DNA of 64,000 nucleotides from Lamellibrachia columna (lineage: Eukaryota; Annelida; Polychaeta; Sabellida; Siboglinidae). The notes beneath the pieces were generated by a model. The model was not told the DNA's origin and did no database searches. It saw only the letters and a program-made list of their open reading frames with translations. The stretch spans positions 11,614,835-11,678,834 of the forward strand of contig OY759266.1 of assembly GCA_963662155.1 (NCBI GenBank). Direction: 5' to 3'. Position 1 is the first letter of the stretch. Each line of letters starts with the position of its first letter. Both the position numbers and the translations under genes were made by a program. Positions 12,619 to 24,600 of the stretch are shown piece by piece.

Positions 12619-15600
12619 TATATAATCATATGCATATATATATATATATCATATATATATATATATGCATATGCGTGAATGTATATATGCTTGATGTCAT
12701 GTTTACCACAGGTATATTCACATGGAACCATGTTGTACAGGATGGATTTATTGGCTTATGACATGCTACATAATTGTTGAATTTTTGCTACTGTTACATC
12801 ACTCAAATTTGTATTTTAAAATTTCTATAAAAATATGAACATTTTAGCAATTTACCATAAATATATTCTATTTAATATTTGTGCAACCATGTGGCTATCA
12901 TTCCTGCAATCTGTCTGTCTGTCAGGGACAGTGGTGGAGACAGTAAGGGCGACAGATGCCGACGCCGCCTCGAGTCTCAACAGCCAAGTCAAGTATCGCA
13001 TCACAACTGGGGCACAAGACAAGTTTGCCCTCAATGCCACCACAGGGGTGATGACTGTAGCCCCAGATGCCACTTTTGATTATGATGTCCAGAACCTGTA
13101 TGAGATGATAGTAAGTCTTCCTGCAAACTGTGATGTAAACATTATGTACTAATTATTGTTATCTCAAGTCTCAAGTGGTTTACTCCAAGCAGCCCAAACT
13201 TGGGCTAATGCAGGAGTTTGTGGTGGACTGTGCGCATGCGCTGTGGGTGGTACGTTCAATTAAAAGACTAGTATCATTAATGTTGCTGAAATGGTTTTTA
13301 TCTGATAGTTTTATTTATTTTATGTATAGGATGTTTAACGAATTTTTTTTAATAGGTTGGTTGTGTGTATGGATACTGTCGCTGCCTTGCCACATGCACA
13401 CATAGACAGTCTCCATACCCACACCATGGATAAGTTTACGCTGAGCACTGTGTTTTAAAGGCAGTTTAGGTGAGGAGGTGTGGTGAAAGGGAGTTCCATA
13501 ATTGCTTCTTGAAATGATTTTGGGTTTTTATGTTGGTAATTTTTGATGGAATCATATTCCATATGCGAATGGCTCTGGGATAAAATGAAAAGACCATTGC
13601 ATTTATACGACACTTGGGGGCTATGTATTGTCCACGGGTTCGAGAGCGAGTTAGTAGGCCCGGAGGGGGGGTGATCTCAATAATGTTGTTTAGAATTTTG
13701 TAGAAGGTAGTGGCTTGTTTGATAATGCGCCTTCGTTCGAGGGTTGGCCATCCAAGGGCAGTAATTAGATCTGCTGGATTTGTGTTCCGTCTGTAATCAT
13801 TTTTAACAAATCTGGCAGCAGAGTGTTGCACTCTTTCAAGGCTTTTAACTTGTGAAAAGGTGTGGGGATTCCATATGGGTGAAGAGTACTCGAGTTTTGG
13901 CCGGATTAGCATGTTGTAGGCTGTTTGTTTAACTTCGGGTTTACATGGGCCAAGAGTTCGTTTAATCATGCCTAAACATTTCGAAGATTTTGAAGTTATG
14001 TCAGTGACGTGATTTGTCCAGGTTAATTTGGAATCCAATTTTACTCCGAGGTATGAGTGGCTGGATACTGTGGATGATGGCTGGCCAGAAAGCAAGTACT
14101 TGTGTGTGCTGGGTTTAGTTTTGTTTGTTATTGGAAGGTGGATGCATTTAGATACATTAAATTCCATTTGCCATTTGTCTGACAATGTTTGGAGTTGGCT
14201 TAGGTCAGTTTGGAGAATTTCGTGGTCGGTTTTGGAAGAAATTTTATGATATATAATACTATCATCTGCAAAAAGGCATATAGAAGATTTGATGTTCCCA
14301 TTTATGTCATTTATGTAGAGTAAGAAGAGGACAGGTCCTAGAACTGAACCCTGTGGGACACCAGATGTGACATCTGTGATGTCCGACAGGGCACCGTTAA
14401 CTGAGACTCTGTTTGCAGTTGGATAGAAAAGATTTGATCCAATTTTGAGTGTTTCCAGTGATTCCGTAGGAGGTAAATTTTGATAGAAGACGTAGGTGAG
14501 GCACTTTGTCGAAGGCTTTGGCAAAGTCAAGCAGGATTGCGTCAATTTGGGTCTTGTTGTCCATAGCAGTCATCCAGTCGTGGACTGTCTCAATGAGTTG
14601 AGATTCACAAGACAGTCCCGACTGGAATCCGTGTTGGAAGTGGAAAATTATGTTATGCTTGTGCAGGTGTTTCCACATGTTGCTTAGGATGATATGTTCC
14701 ATTACTTTACAGAGGATGCAGGTTAGTGATAAGGGTCTGTAGTTAGCTGGGTCAGATTTATGGCTCTTTTTGTGCATAGGAGTTACTAATGCTTGTAGCC
14801 AGTCATTAGGAAGTTTACCTGTGTTGTATGATTGTTGGAAAATTTGGGTGATGATGGGAGCTATCTGCTTTGCAGTTTCTTTAAGGACTCTAGCTGGGAG
14901 TTCATCTGGGCCTGTAGCTTTATTCTGGTTTAGATTTTCCAGCTGCTTTATTACGCCATCTATGCCAATTTCGAGAAGGGGGATGTTGGGGTAAGTAGAG
15001 GGGGCTATTTGGGGGATGGGGTGCTTTTCTTTGGTAAATACAGAGCTAAATTGGTTGTTTAGGGCATTTGCTTTATCTCGATCATTAATTATTGGTTGGT
15101 CGTTTACTCGAAGTGTGGGGATGCCAATGTTTTCTCGTTTATTTGCCTTAATAAATGACCAGAATCGTTTTGGATTAGTTTTCAGGCTGTCCCCAATGTG
15201 GTTGTTAACATAGTCTTTGTAGGATTTTGCTAATGCTTTAGTAGCTTGCTTTCGGAGTTCCTTAAATTTTTCCCAGTCACTGTTTAGTCCAGTTTGCTTT
15301 GCCTTTTTGTGGCTTTTGTTTCGTCTTCTCTGCATTCTAATTAGTTCACGTGTTATCCAGGGGAGGTGGGTTTTAGCTTTTGTGTATCGTCTAGGTATGT
15401 TTTTGTTAATCAAGGTAGTCAGACGTTCGCGGAAAAAGGTCCAGTTTATGTCTATATCCTGTGAGTTGGGGTCGATGTCGAAGTACTCAAGATTTAGTTT
15501 GTCTATGTCGTCTTTGAGTTGGTCCCAGTCTGCTGATTTGTAACTATAAACTTGGTGGGGGGGGTTTCTTGTTACGAACTGGGTTTAAGTTGACATTGAA

Positions 15601-18600
15601 GGTCACGGATTCGTGATCGCTCATACCAGGAGTGGTGTGGGTGTTGATGATAATGGAGGGATTTGAGGTGAGTATGAGGTCAAGAATGTTGCCAGAAGCG
15701 ATGCGTGTGGGGTCGTTTACCATGTTCTGCAGCCCAAAGTCGTTAGTTATTTCTAGTAGTTTGTTATGCTTGCTGGCGGTGCTGTTATTAGTGGTCTGGT
15801 GATTTGTCCAGTTGATATCAGGGAGGTTAAAATCTCCAGCTATGACTACGTTAGGGGGAGTTTTTTGTGATCTATATAGTTTAGTTAGGGAGTCGTGGAG
15901 AGCTTCAAGGGATTGGAGGTGGTCATTTGGGGGTCGATAATAAGATGCAAAGTATATGCATTTGTTTCGTGCAAAGTGAATTTTTGTCCAAATTATTTCA
16001 CAATTTGAGTTTAAATTTTGGAGGGGTTCAGCTACAATGTTGTCACGGAAGGCTATAAGGACTCCACCGCCATGGACATTCCTGTCCTTTCTGATGGCCT
16101 CATAGTTGGGTGGTAGGAAAGAGTATGTAGCATAGTTTGCATCTAATTTAGTTTCAACTAAAAATATGATGTCTGGATTATTATATTGAATAGTTGCCTT
16201 TAGTTGGGTTGCTTTTTCTATGCTCTTAACGCTGTTGGTGTTTATCAAAATTCCTTTAAGTGTGTTTCCTTGGGTTTTCTTGTGGCGTTCGGGGGTTGAA
16301 GTGTTTTGGGGGTTTGGGGCGAAAATTAAGCCTGCATTTTGTGATGTGTGGAGTGTTGGGGTAGTAAGCGTAGAACTGTCAGACTGGGTGTTGGTAGAAA
16401 TGGATTGCTCATTTCTAGATGGAGAAGTGGTAATATTTGGAATTGGGCGCCCGTATGGGCCAGGGTTTGGGTGGATGTCGCCTGAGAGTGCTATCAGTCT
16501 GCTGAGGTACAGATGTGTAACAATGTCTGATTTGAATTTGATTTTGGGTGGGAATTTAATTCGGGGATTCAAAGTTAGGGCATAATATTTTGGTTTAATT
16601 TTGAGATTTGATCGAGATACGCGTTGACATGTTCCAATGATCGTTGCTATTAGGAGAGTGACGGTGATTATCTGCGTTAGCCCAAGATTAATCCGCGTGG
16701 AATGCGGGACTAGGTGAGGAGAATATTTCCTAAAGGGACATCTGAATTGGAATACATTTTGTAGCATGGTTTTCTGAAAGTTAGATCCAAATGCAAACAG
16801 TGGCGACTTGAAGAAAAGTAAGCTTACTAATGAAATGCTTAGCGATAAAATGAAAAGAACTCACCCGGACGGCGCCGGCAGTGGTAGTCCGCCATCTTTG
16901 AAATTTTGGTTCATGTGTTGCGGTAAAGGGCGTTGTTTTGATTAGTTGCGTTTGTTGTCGTTTGGTTTGTCTGTTTCTGCGTGATCAGTGGGTTATGTTG
17001 AGTTGTTGTACCAATTGTGGTCATTTGTTGTGTTGGTGAACATGTTGTGTTGAGTGAAATGTGTGGAGCGATGTAACGGACTCGTACCACCCCGACGCAT
17101 GCGCAGATTCCCACTTAATATATGACAGTTGCATGAAAGAGCTTGTCCTTTGTTAAAAATAGAATGTGTATGTTTTCTCTATAATTTGTTGTGAACTTCA
17201 TAAATGGTTTAGTAATTTTTATACAAAACAGATCATGTGAGCACCAAAGACTCTTAATTGAGGTGGTTTGCTAGTAAATAATCAATGGTGTTTGTGTGGG
17301 TGAAAGATTGTATATATTGTTATTGGCAACACATGGTTTATTCTGGCCATTCTCATATGATCAAAAGTCAAAGTATTCGGCTAACACATGTTTTTCCATC
17401 GCAAATCAGGATCATTGATGTTCAAATCCGTAGTGTGTAAATTGTTAAGTAATATGTGCAGTCCTGTTAAATAAAAGAATTCACCAAATTTAAATAATCT
17501 AAAAGTTTGTTCAATGATTTCAACAAAACTAAATAAAAAATGTGTACAAATGAGCGTATATGGTCCGATATCTTTGAGGCCAGCAGCACACTTAACAGGT
17601 TTGTGCAGTGACGTCCTTTCTGGGATCTAAATTGGTTAGCACTTAATACAGAAATTTGGGAGTCTTTGTGCAGGAGTATCTTCTGATATCCAATGCACGT
17701 GGTCGAGCATGGACCATCTTTGTTGCTCCTGCTGTTGTTCCTGTTATACGCGCCCTGTTGTTCCTGTTATACGCGCCCTGTTGTTCCTGTTATACGCGCC
17801 CTGTTGCTGTAGGTGTTGGCGACAGACCAAGGCTCTCCTCAGAAGACAGCGACGGCGACGGTCCTGGTTCACATCCGCGACGTCAACAACAAAAACCCCT
17901 ACTTCCTTCCCACCACCGTCACCACCAACATCTACGAGAGTGAGTAGACTTAGTAGAGGTTCTTCTATCAGTAGAGGTTCCTCCACCAGTAGAGGTTCTT
18001 CCACCGGTAGAGGTTCCTCCACCGGTAGAGGTTCCTCCACCGGTAGAGGTTCCTCCACCGGTAGAGGTTCCTCCACCGGTAGAGGTTCCTCCACCGGTAG
18101 AGGTTCCTCCACCGGTAGAGGTTCCTCCACCGGTAGAGGTTTCTCCACCGGTAGAGGTTCCTCCACCGGTAGAGGTTCCTCCACCGGTAGAGGCTCCTCC
18201 ACCGGTAGAGGCTCCTCCACCGGTAGAGGCTCCTCCACCGGTAGAGGTTCCTCCACCGGTAGAGGTTCCTCCACCGGTAGAGGTTCCTCCACCGGTAGAG
18301 GTTCCTCCACCGGTAGAGGTTTCTCCACCGGTAGAGGTTCCTCCACCGGTAGAGGTTCCTCCACCGGTAGAGGTTCCTCCACCGGTAGAGGTTCCTCCAC
18401 CGGTAGAGGTTCCTCCACCGGTAGAGGCTCCTCCACCGGTAGAGGTTCCTCCACCGGTAGAGGTTCCTCCACCGGTAGAGGTTCCTCCACCGGTAGAGGT
18501 TCCTCCACCGGTAGAGGTTCCTCCACCGGTAGAGGCTCCTCCACCGGTAGAGGTTCCTCCACGGTAGAGGTTCCTCCACCGGTAGAGGTTCCTCCACGGT

Positions 18601-21600
18601 AGAGGTTCCTCCACGGTAGAGGTTCCTCCACCGGTAGAGGTCCCTCCACCGGTAGAGGTTCCTCCACCGGTAGAGGTTCCTCCACCGGTATAGGTTCCTC
18701 CACCGGTAGAGGTTCCTCCTAGACTCATTCAGCCCATCGCAAATCAGGATCGTTGATGTTCAAATCTGTAGTACTGAATAATTAAGTAATATGTGCAGTC
18801 GGTTAAATAAAAGAATTCATACTTTGGTTGAAAACATTGAAAGAATTGACTTTGATTGTTACATCTTGTAACTTGCGAAAGTTGAACCGGACCATTTTTC
18901 TTTTTTTTTGCCAAATTTAAATAATCTAAAAGTTTGTCCAATGATTTCAACAAAGCTAAATAATTTTTTTTTACAAATGAGCGAGCATGGCGTAGCTGAT
19001 GTGGATACTAGATAGGTTTGAATTTTAAAATAAACACAATTTGTAAGAAGTTGAGATATGTGACTTTTGGATGATGCACTAAGATGTATCTAGATTGTCG
19101 GTAAGAAGTGGAGATATGTGTCTTGGATGATGCACTAAGACGAATCTAGATTATCTGTAAGAAGTTGAGATATGTGTCTTTTGGATGATGTGCTAAGATG
19201 TATCTAGATTGGCGGTATGATGTGGAGATATGTGTCTTGGATGATGCACTAAGACATATCTAGATTCAAGATGTGTTTATATCCATTTATTTTATAACAA
19301 TGATTTATTTGAGGATACCAATAAACAGGTGGAAGGGCCCATTTTTTTAGTTCCAATTTCTTAATTTCCCCAAATTATAATAAATATAACAGTCCCGTGT
19401 TCTCGTCCCAGATGCCACTGTTGGCCACCTAGTGATCCGCATGCAAGCGACAGATCCAGACTTGAGTGCAAGTCTGATCTACTACCTGGAGGAACCAAAG
19501 AAAGCTTGGGACGTACGTGGAATGGAGGTGCCACCAAGCAACTACGAGTTCAGGGTGGGTAATCCCCGCTAGTTGACCTGTCATGCTTGTCTGTGAACAA
19601 GATAATTGTATTTAATATAACTACAACCATTGTTCCTTTGTGTAGAAAACTTGTCGGGGACAGTTTTTGTTATTATATAGAACTTGTCGTCCCAGTGTCG
19701 TATTAGTTATACGTTTGCCAGAAACTGTGTAAAACCTCTTAATGAACAAATACACCACCATTTTATATTGTCTAGAACAGTTGGAAAATCCATTAATTGT
19801 GAATTATGTTTGTACTGTTGTCTTTAATTTTAACTCATATTTTATGCATATATATGCAGGTCATGATACTATTGCAGGCTTGAAAATGACTTTACTGTGA
19901 ACATATTATGCTGGCCAATATACTGAAAACTACAAAACAAAAATTTTATTTTGTCTAGGAATGTATTTAGAAACCTGGCAATTCTTAAGAAATTGTTGAA
20001 TATAATTTATTGTAGCACTGTGATTTTGCATTAGTCTCACGCAGTAGCTCTGCAGTCATTCTGTGTTTAACCAGCGTCATGTTTAATAAAAAATAGTGTG
20101 TGACTCTGTATGAGTGTCAGTCTGCCCCTCATATCTCTGTCAGTTTTGTATGTATGGGGTTGAATTTTTTTGCATGCCAGGGAGCCCAGGGTGATGGTTC
20201 GCACATTAAAATATATTTGAAATTGTTGGGATGGGTTATTACCTCAAATGAACCAATGTGGACATTTGACGTAAATTACATAACTCAAAACAATAGTTAC
20301 ATACAATGATTAGCACCACTATGCATGTTTCTGCCATTGTTAATGTGACCTACATCAAACATTCCCCGAATGCTTCGTGAAACTGGTAGTTGTACATGAT
20401 TATTTTTGAGGCATGAAATTGTCATTGCCACTGACACTCCCCTTCTAAAACTTGATTAAGTAGTGCAAGGAGTCATAACCTCTTGCAGTAGTTGCCTTTT
20501 TGTCCCACGCAGCACAGACCAACTTGGCTAGTTTCAGATAAAGCATAGCCAGATGACTGACTTATCAATGTGTCTGTGTCTGTCTAGAATCTTTTCAACA
20601 TAGAGAGGAACACAGGCATAGTGAGAGTGAACCACACTCTCAACCGAGACAGAGTGGCGGTCGTCTCATCCACTGTCAAGGCCTTTGACACATCTGGCGG
20701 TCCTGGACAGAGTGCCACAGGTGGGTGTCACCTGTCATGCTGCGGTCACATGTCTGTCGAGCTGTCATTAATTATGACAATTAATTGGTGATTCAGATTA
20801 TGTGTGACAATGACAATGGTACTTCCATTGATATGAATGAATGTTTAGTTTCTTCACCCGTATTTCAACTACAACTTGTGACAAAATGGTTGGTTTATCT
20901 TAAAAACTTTTACTGAAACTACTCAATTCAAAACAAACATTATGTCTTCATTATCACTGAGCATATAATATCGCTTCTTTTCGTGCTGGTCATTTGTTTA
21001 TTATCTTTGTCTACATTATTTAAGGATAAATGGTATTTTCTTGAAGAAGATATCTATAATACCTATGAACACTCTGAAATAGTCATCAGCAATAGTATAC
21101 GAATTAGCTTTTCGAAAACTCTGAGCTCAGGTTCCTTAGGATATAGGCACCATAGAAGTGTATTATTATTAAGATGGGGACAACTACAGACAAACTGCTT
21201 GCTGTTGCCACATATGAATACTTTTATTTTAGGCAAAAACCCATATACATACAAATATTATACATTAAAAATATAGTAATGTTAAAAATATAAATATGTT
21301 AAAAATGGCATGTGAAATCACCATTGTACTCAAACAAGGGCTTGTCCATAACATGCCTTGTGAGGCCTACACGTGACCATGTTAAATATGTTAAAAATGG
21401 CATGTGAAATCACCATTGTACTCAAAAAAGGGCTTGTCCATAACGTGCCTTGTGAGGCCTACACGTGACCATGTTAAATATGTTAAAAATGGCATGTGAA
21501 ATCACCATTGTACTCAAAAAAGGGCTCGTCCATAACGTACCTTGTGAGTCCAGCACGTGACCATGTTAAATATGTTAAAAATGGCATGTGAAATCACCAT

Positions 21601-24600
21601 TGTACTAAAAAAAAGGGCTCGTCCATAACGTACCTTGTGAGTCCAGCACGTGACCATGTTAAATATGTTAAAAATGGCATGTGAAATCACCATTGTACTA
21701 AAAAAAAGGGCTCGTCCATAACGTACCTTGTGAGTCCAGCACGTGACCATGTTAAATATGTTAAAAATGACATGTGAAATCACCATTGTACTCAAAAAAG
21801 GGCTCGTCCATAACGTACCTTGTGAGTCCTGCATGTAGCCGTGTGGTATTCTCTCCGTTTCAGCAACCCTCGTCATTAACATACTGGAGGTGAACGACAA
21901 GGCACCAGAATTCCGCTCCCCTTGGAGTGTGGACAATCCCGTAATTCCCATGACGGTGAAAGAAGAAAAAACCCTAGGGTCCTACGTGACCACCCTCGTT
22001 GCCGTTGACCCCACAAATGCCATTGATCACTACAAGATGATTTCCGACCCTGGCGGATTCTTCGCAATCAACAACATTACAGGTAATCTACCCTTCTGGT
22101 AGAATGTGTTTAATCTTAGTGTTGTCTAATGTACCAATCTACACAGATAATATACCATTCTAATGAATCATTGTAATTTGAAACTGAAACCTATCCATAT
22201 AACCTTCTAATCTGCTCAATCATTTCTCCTTGGTACCCTTAACTTACCCATAATCATGTATACAAAACTTTGGCAGTTTTGAAAGAAAACCAAGCATCTG
22301 CCACTAGTTATCAACATCGGAAGCCCTCCCACTGTAAGCCTCTTGCAGTGAATAAGCTACAGAGGAACATATATATATAAATACTATCTACCTGTCTAAT
22401 CTGTCTTCTAGTCTATCTGTCTAATCAAAATACAATGCCTCTAGATTTGATGTTTTAAAGGGAGGTGACAGTTGACATTCTAATGATACACACATGATTG
22501 AATGTATGAAATATAATGTGTAGAATAAGTGTATAAGTTCAGAAGTAGATTTAACAAGATTTAACAAGATTGCCATCCCAAACAACAAGTTCCAGATGGC
22601 AAGTGGACAAGGAAGCCATTGGCTTATTGAGACTCCAACAATTTTCTCATCTATGCCCGCCCTTATCAGATATCTGTCAATTCTATTTTTAAACATATTC
22701 ACACTACTAGCATTAACACAATCATTTGGCAGTTTGTTCCGTTCATTTATCACCCTCTGTGAGAAAGAGTACTTTCTCATGTCCAACCTACACTGCTCCT
22801 TAACTAATGCTGCTTTGTGTCCTCTGGTTCTACTGCCTTCTTTAAGTTTGAAGAACCAATTCCTATCAACATCCTCATAACCATTCACTATTTTAAACAC
22901 TTCTATTTGGTCTCTAGTGTTATCAAACCACATTGTAATAAGTATATAGCAGGAGGAAGAGAGATCATCTGTCACTGTTATTACAGTTACTCTCTATCTT
23001 TGTGTAAGTTCAAGGACATTCCTGATGTTGTTTTACTTTCCCCTTTAGGAGTTGTCACAGTCAGGAAGCCCCTGGATTACGAGACTTCTAAGACAGCACA
23101 GTTCGTAGTGACTGCTTCGGACAATGGTCACCCACAACTCACATCAACAGCCACCATCAACGTCGCAGTTGAGAACATCAATGATGAAAACCCGACTTTC
23201 ACACAGGTATGTGGGTCCCCATCAGCAGAAATAAACAGAATTGATCAAAACGCACTTTTTGGCTGCTTCAATCACGTTTCGACCATTTTTGTTCACTGGT
23301 TAGAACTCCCTCTCAATTTGAGCCCTTCTCGAATCAGGTTTGTTGATGTTCGTATCTGTTGTATGTGAATATTTTGAGATACCAGTAATATAAATTGATC
23401 ATCAAAAAAGTTGAATTCGATTGTTAGATCTAATAACTTGTGTCTTAATACGTAGAACCAGATCACTTTTTTTTTATTTGTGTACAAATCATGTGGTTAT
23501 AAATCATTACATCTACATTTGACTTTTATTTGTTCTGCAGCCATTTTATGATGTGCACCTGATGGAGAATTCACCACCAGGCACATTTGTTGAGGATGTG
23601 GAAGCCACTGACGACGACCTTGAAGATTTTGGTGTTGTGCGATATTCGCTGATTGATCCACTGAACCGATTCACCATAATCCCAGAAACTGTAAGTGTAA
23701 TCTTATGGTAAAGAAGAAGAGAAGAACAAATCTTGTTGTTGATTGACCATGAAGGCTGATAGTGCCGGTCGTGTTTCAGTGTATGAACTTTGTGGCTGAT
23801 GGTGCTAGTCATGTTTCAGGGTATGATCCATGGCTGATGGTGCCGGTTGTGTTTCAAGGTATGATCCATGTTGTTGACCATGCCGGACGTGTTTCAGGAT
23901 ATGATCCATGGGGCTGCTAGTGATGGTTGTGTTTCAGGGTATGATCTGTGTGGTTGATGGTGCCATTCGTGTTTCAGGGTATGATTGTGTGGCTGATGGT
24001 GTTGGTCGTGTTTCAGAGTATAATACTTGTGGCTGATGGTGCTGGTCTTGTTTCAGGATATGATCCTTGTGGCTGATGGTGTTGGTCGTGTTCCAGGGTA
24101 TGATCTGTGTGGCTGATGGTGCCGGTCGTGTTTCAGGATATGATCCTTGTGGCTGATGATGCTGGTCATGTTTCAGTGTACGATCCGTGTGGCTGATGGT
24201 GTTGGTCGTGTTTCAGGGTATGGTCTGTGTGGCTGATGGTGCTGGTCTTGTTTCAAGGTATGATCCGTGTGGCTGATGGTGATGGTCGTGTTTCAGAGTA
24301 TGATGCTTGTGGCTGATGGTGATGGTCGTGTTTCAGAGTATGATGCTTGTGGCTGATGGTGATGGTCATGTTTCAGAGTACGATGCTTGTGGCTGATGGT
24401 GCTGGTCATGTTTCAGGGTATGATCCGTGTGGCTGATGGTGCCATTGTGTTTCAGGGTATGATCCATGTAGCTGATGGTAATGGTCATGTTTCAGAGTAT
24501 GATGCTTGTGGCTGATGGTGATGGTCATGTTTCAGAGTATGATGCTTGTGGCTGATGGTGCTGGTCATGTTTCAGGGTATGATCCGTGTGGCTGATGGTG

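Larger units (their letters stand above)
13441..17114 (-). mobile_element. CR1-like non-LTR retrotransposon, nearly complete
   Basis: Reverse-strand element in the intron between cadherin exons 13 and 14. In order: an N-terminal segment with a 2A-like motif, an apurinic-type endonuclease, a reverse transcriptase and a C-terminal region. Three frames follow one another because of two small lesions (near 15555 and 14450). 16770-17114 is probably 5'UTR: CpG-rich, no long frame. I did not find target duplications, so both borders are approximate. CR1 clade is inferred from motif style and layout. Confidence 0.88.

Noticed and set aside
17709..18728. Large open frames on both strands (STGRGS, PVEEPL, YRWRNL repeats)
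   Set aside because: An 18-bp unit with no stop gives open frames everywhere. The real exon 14 ends at 17939 with a good donor.
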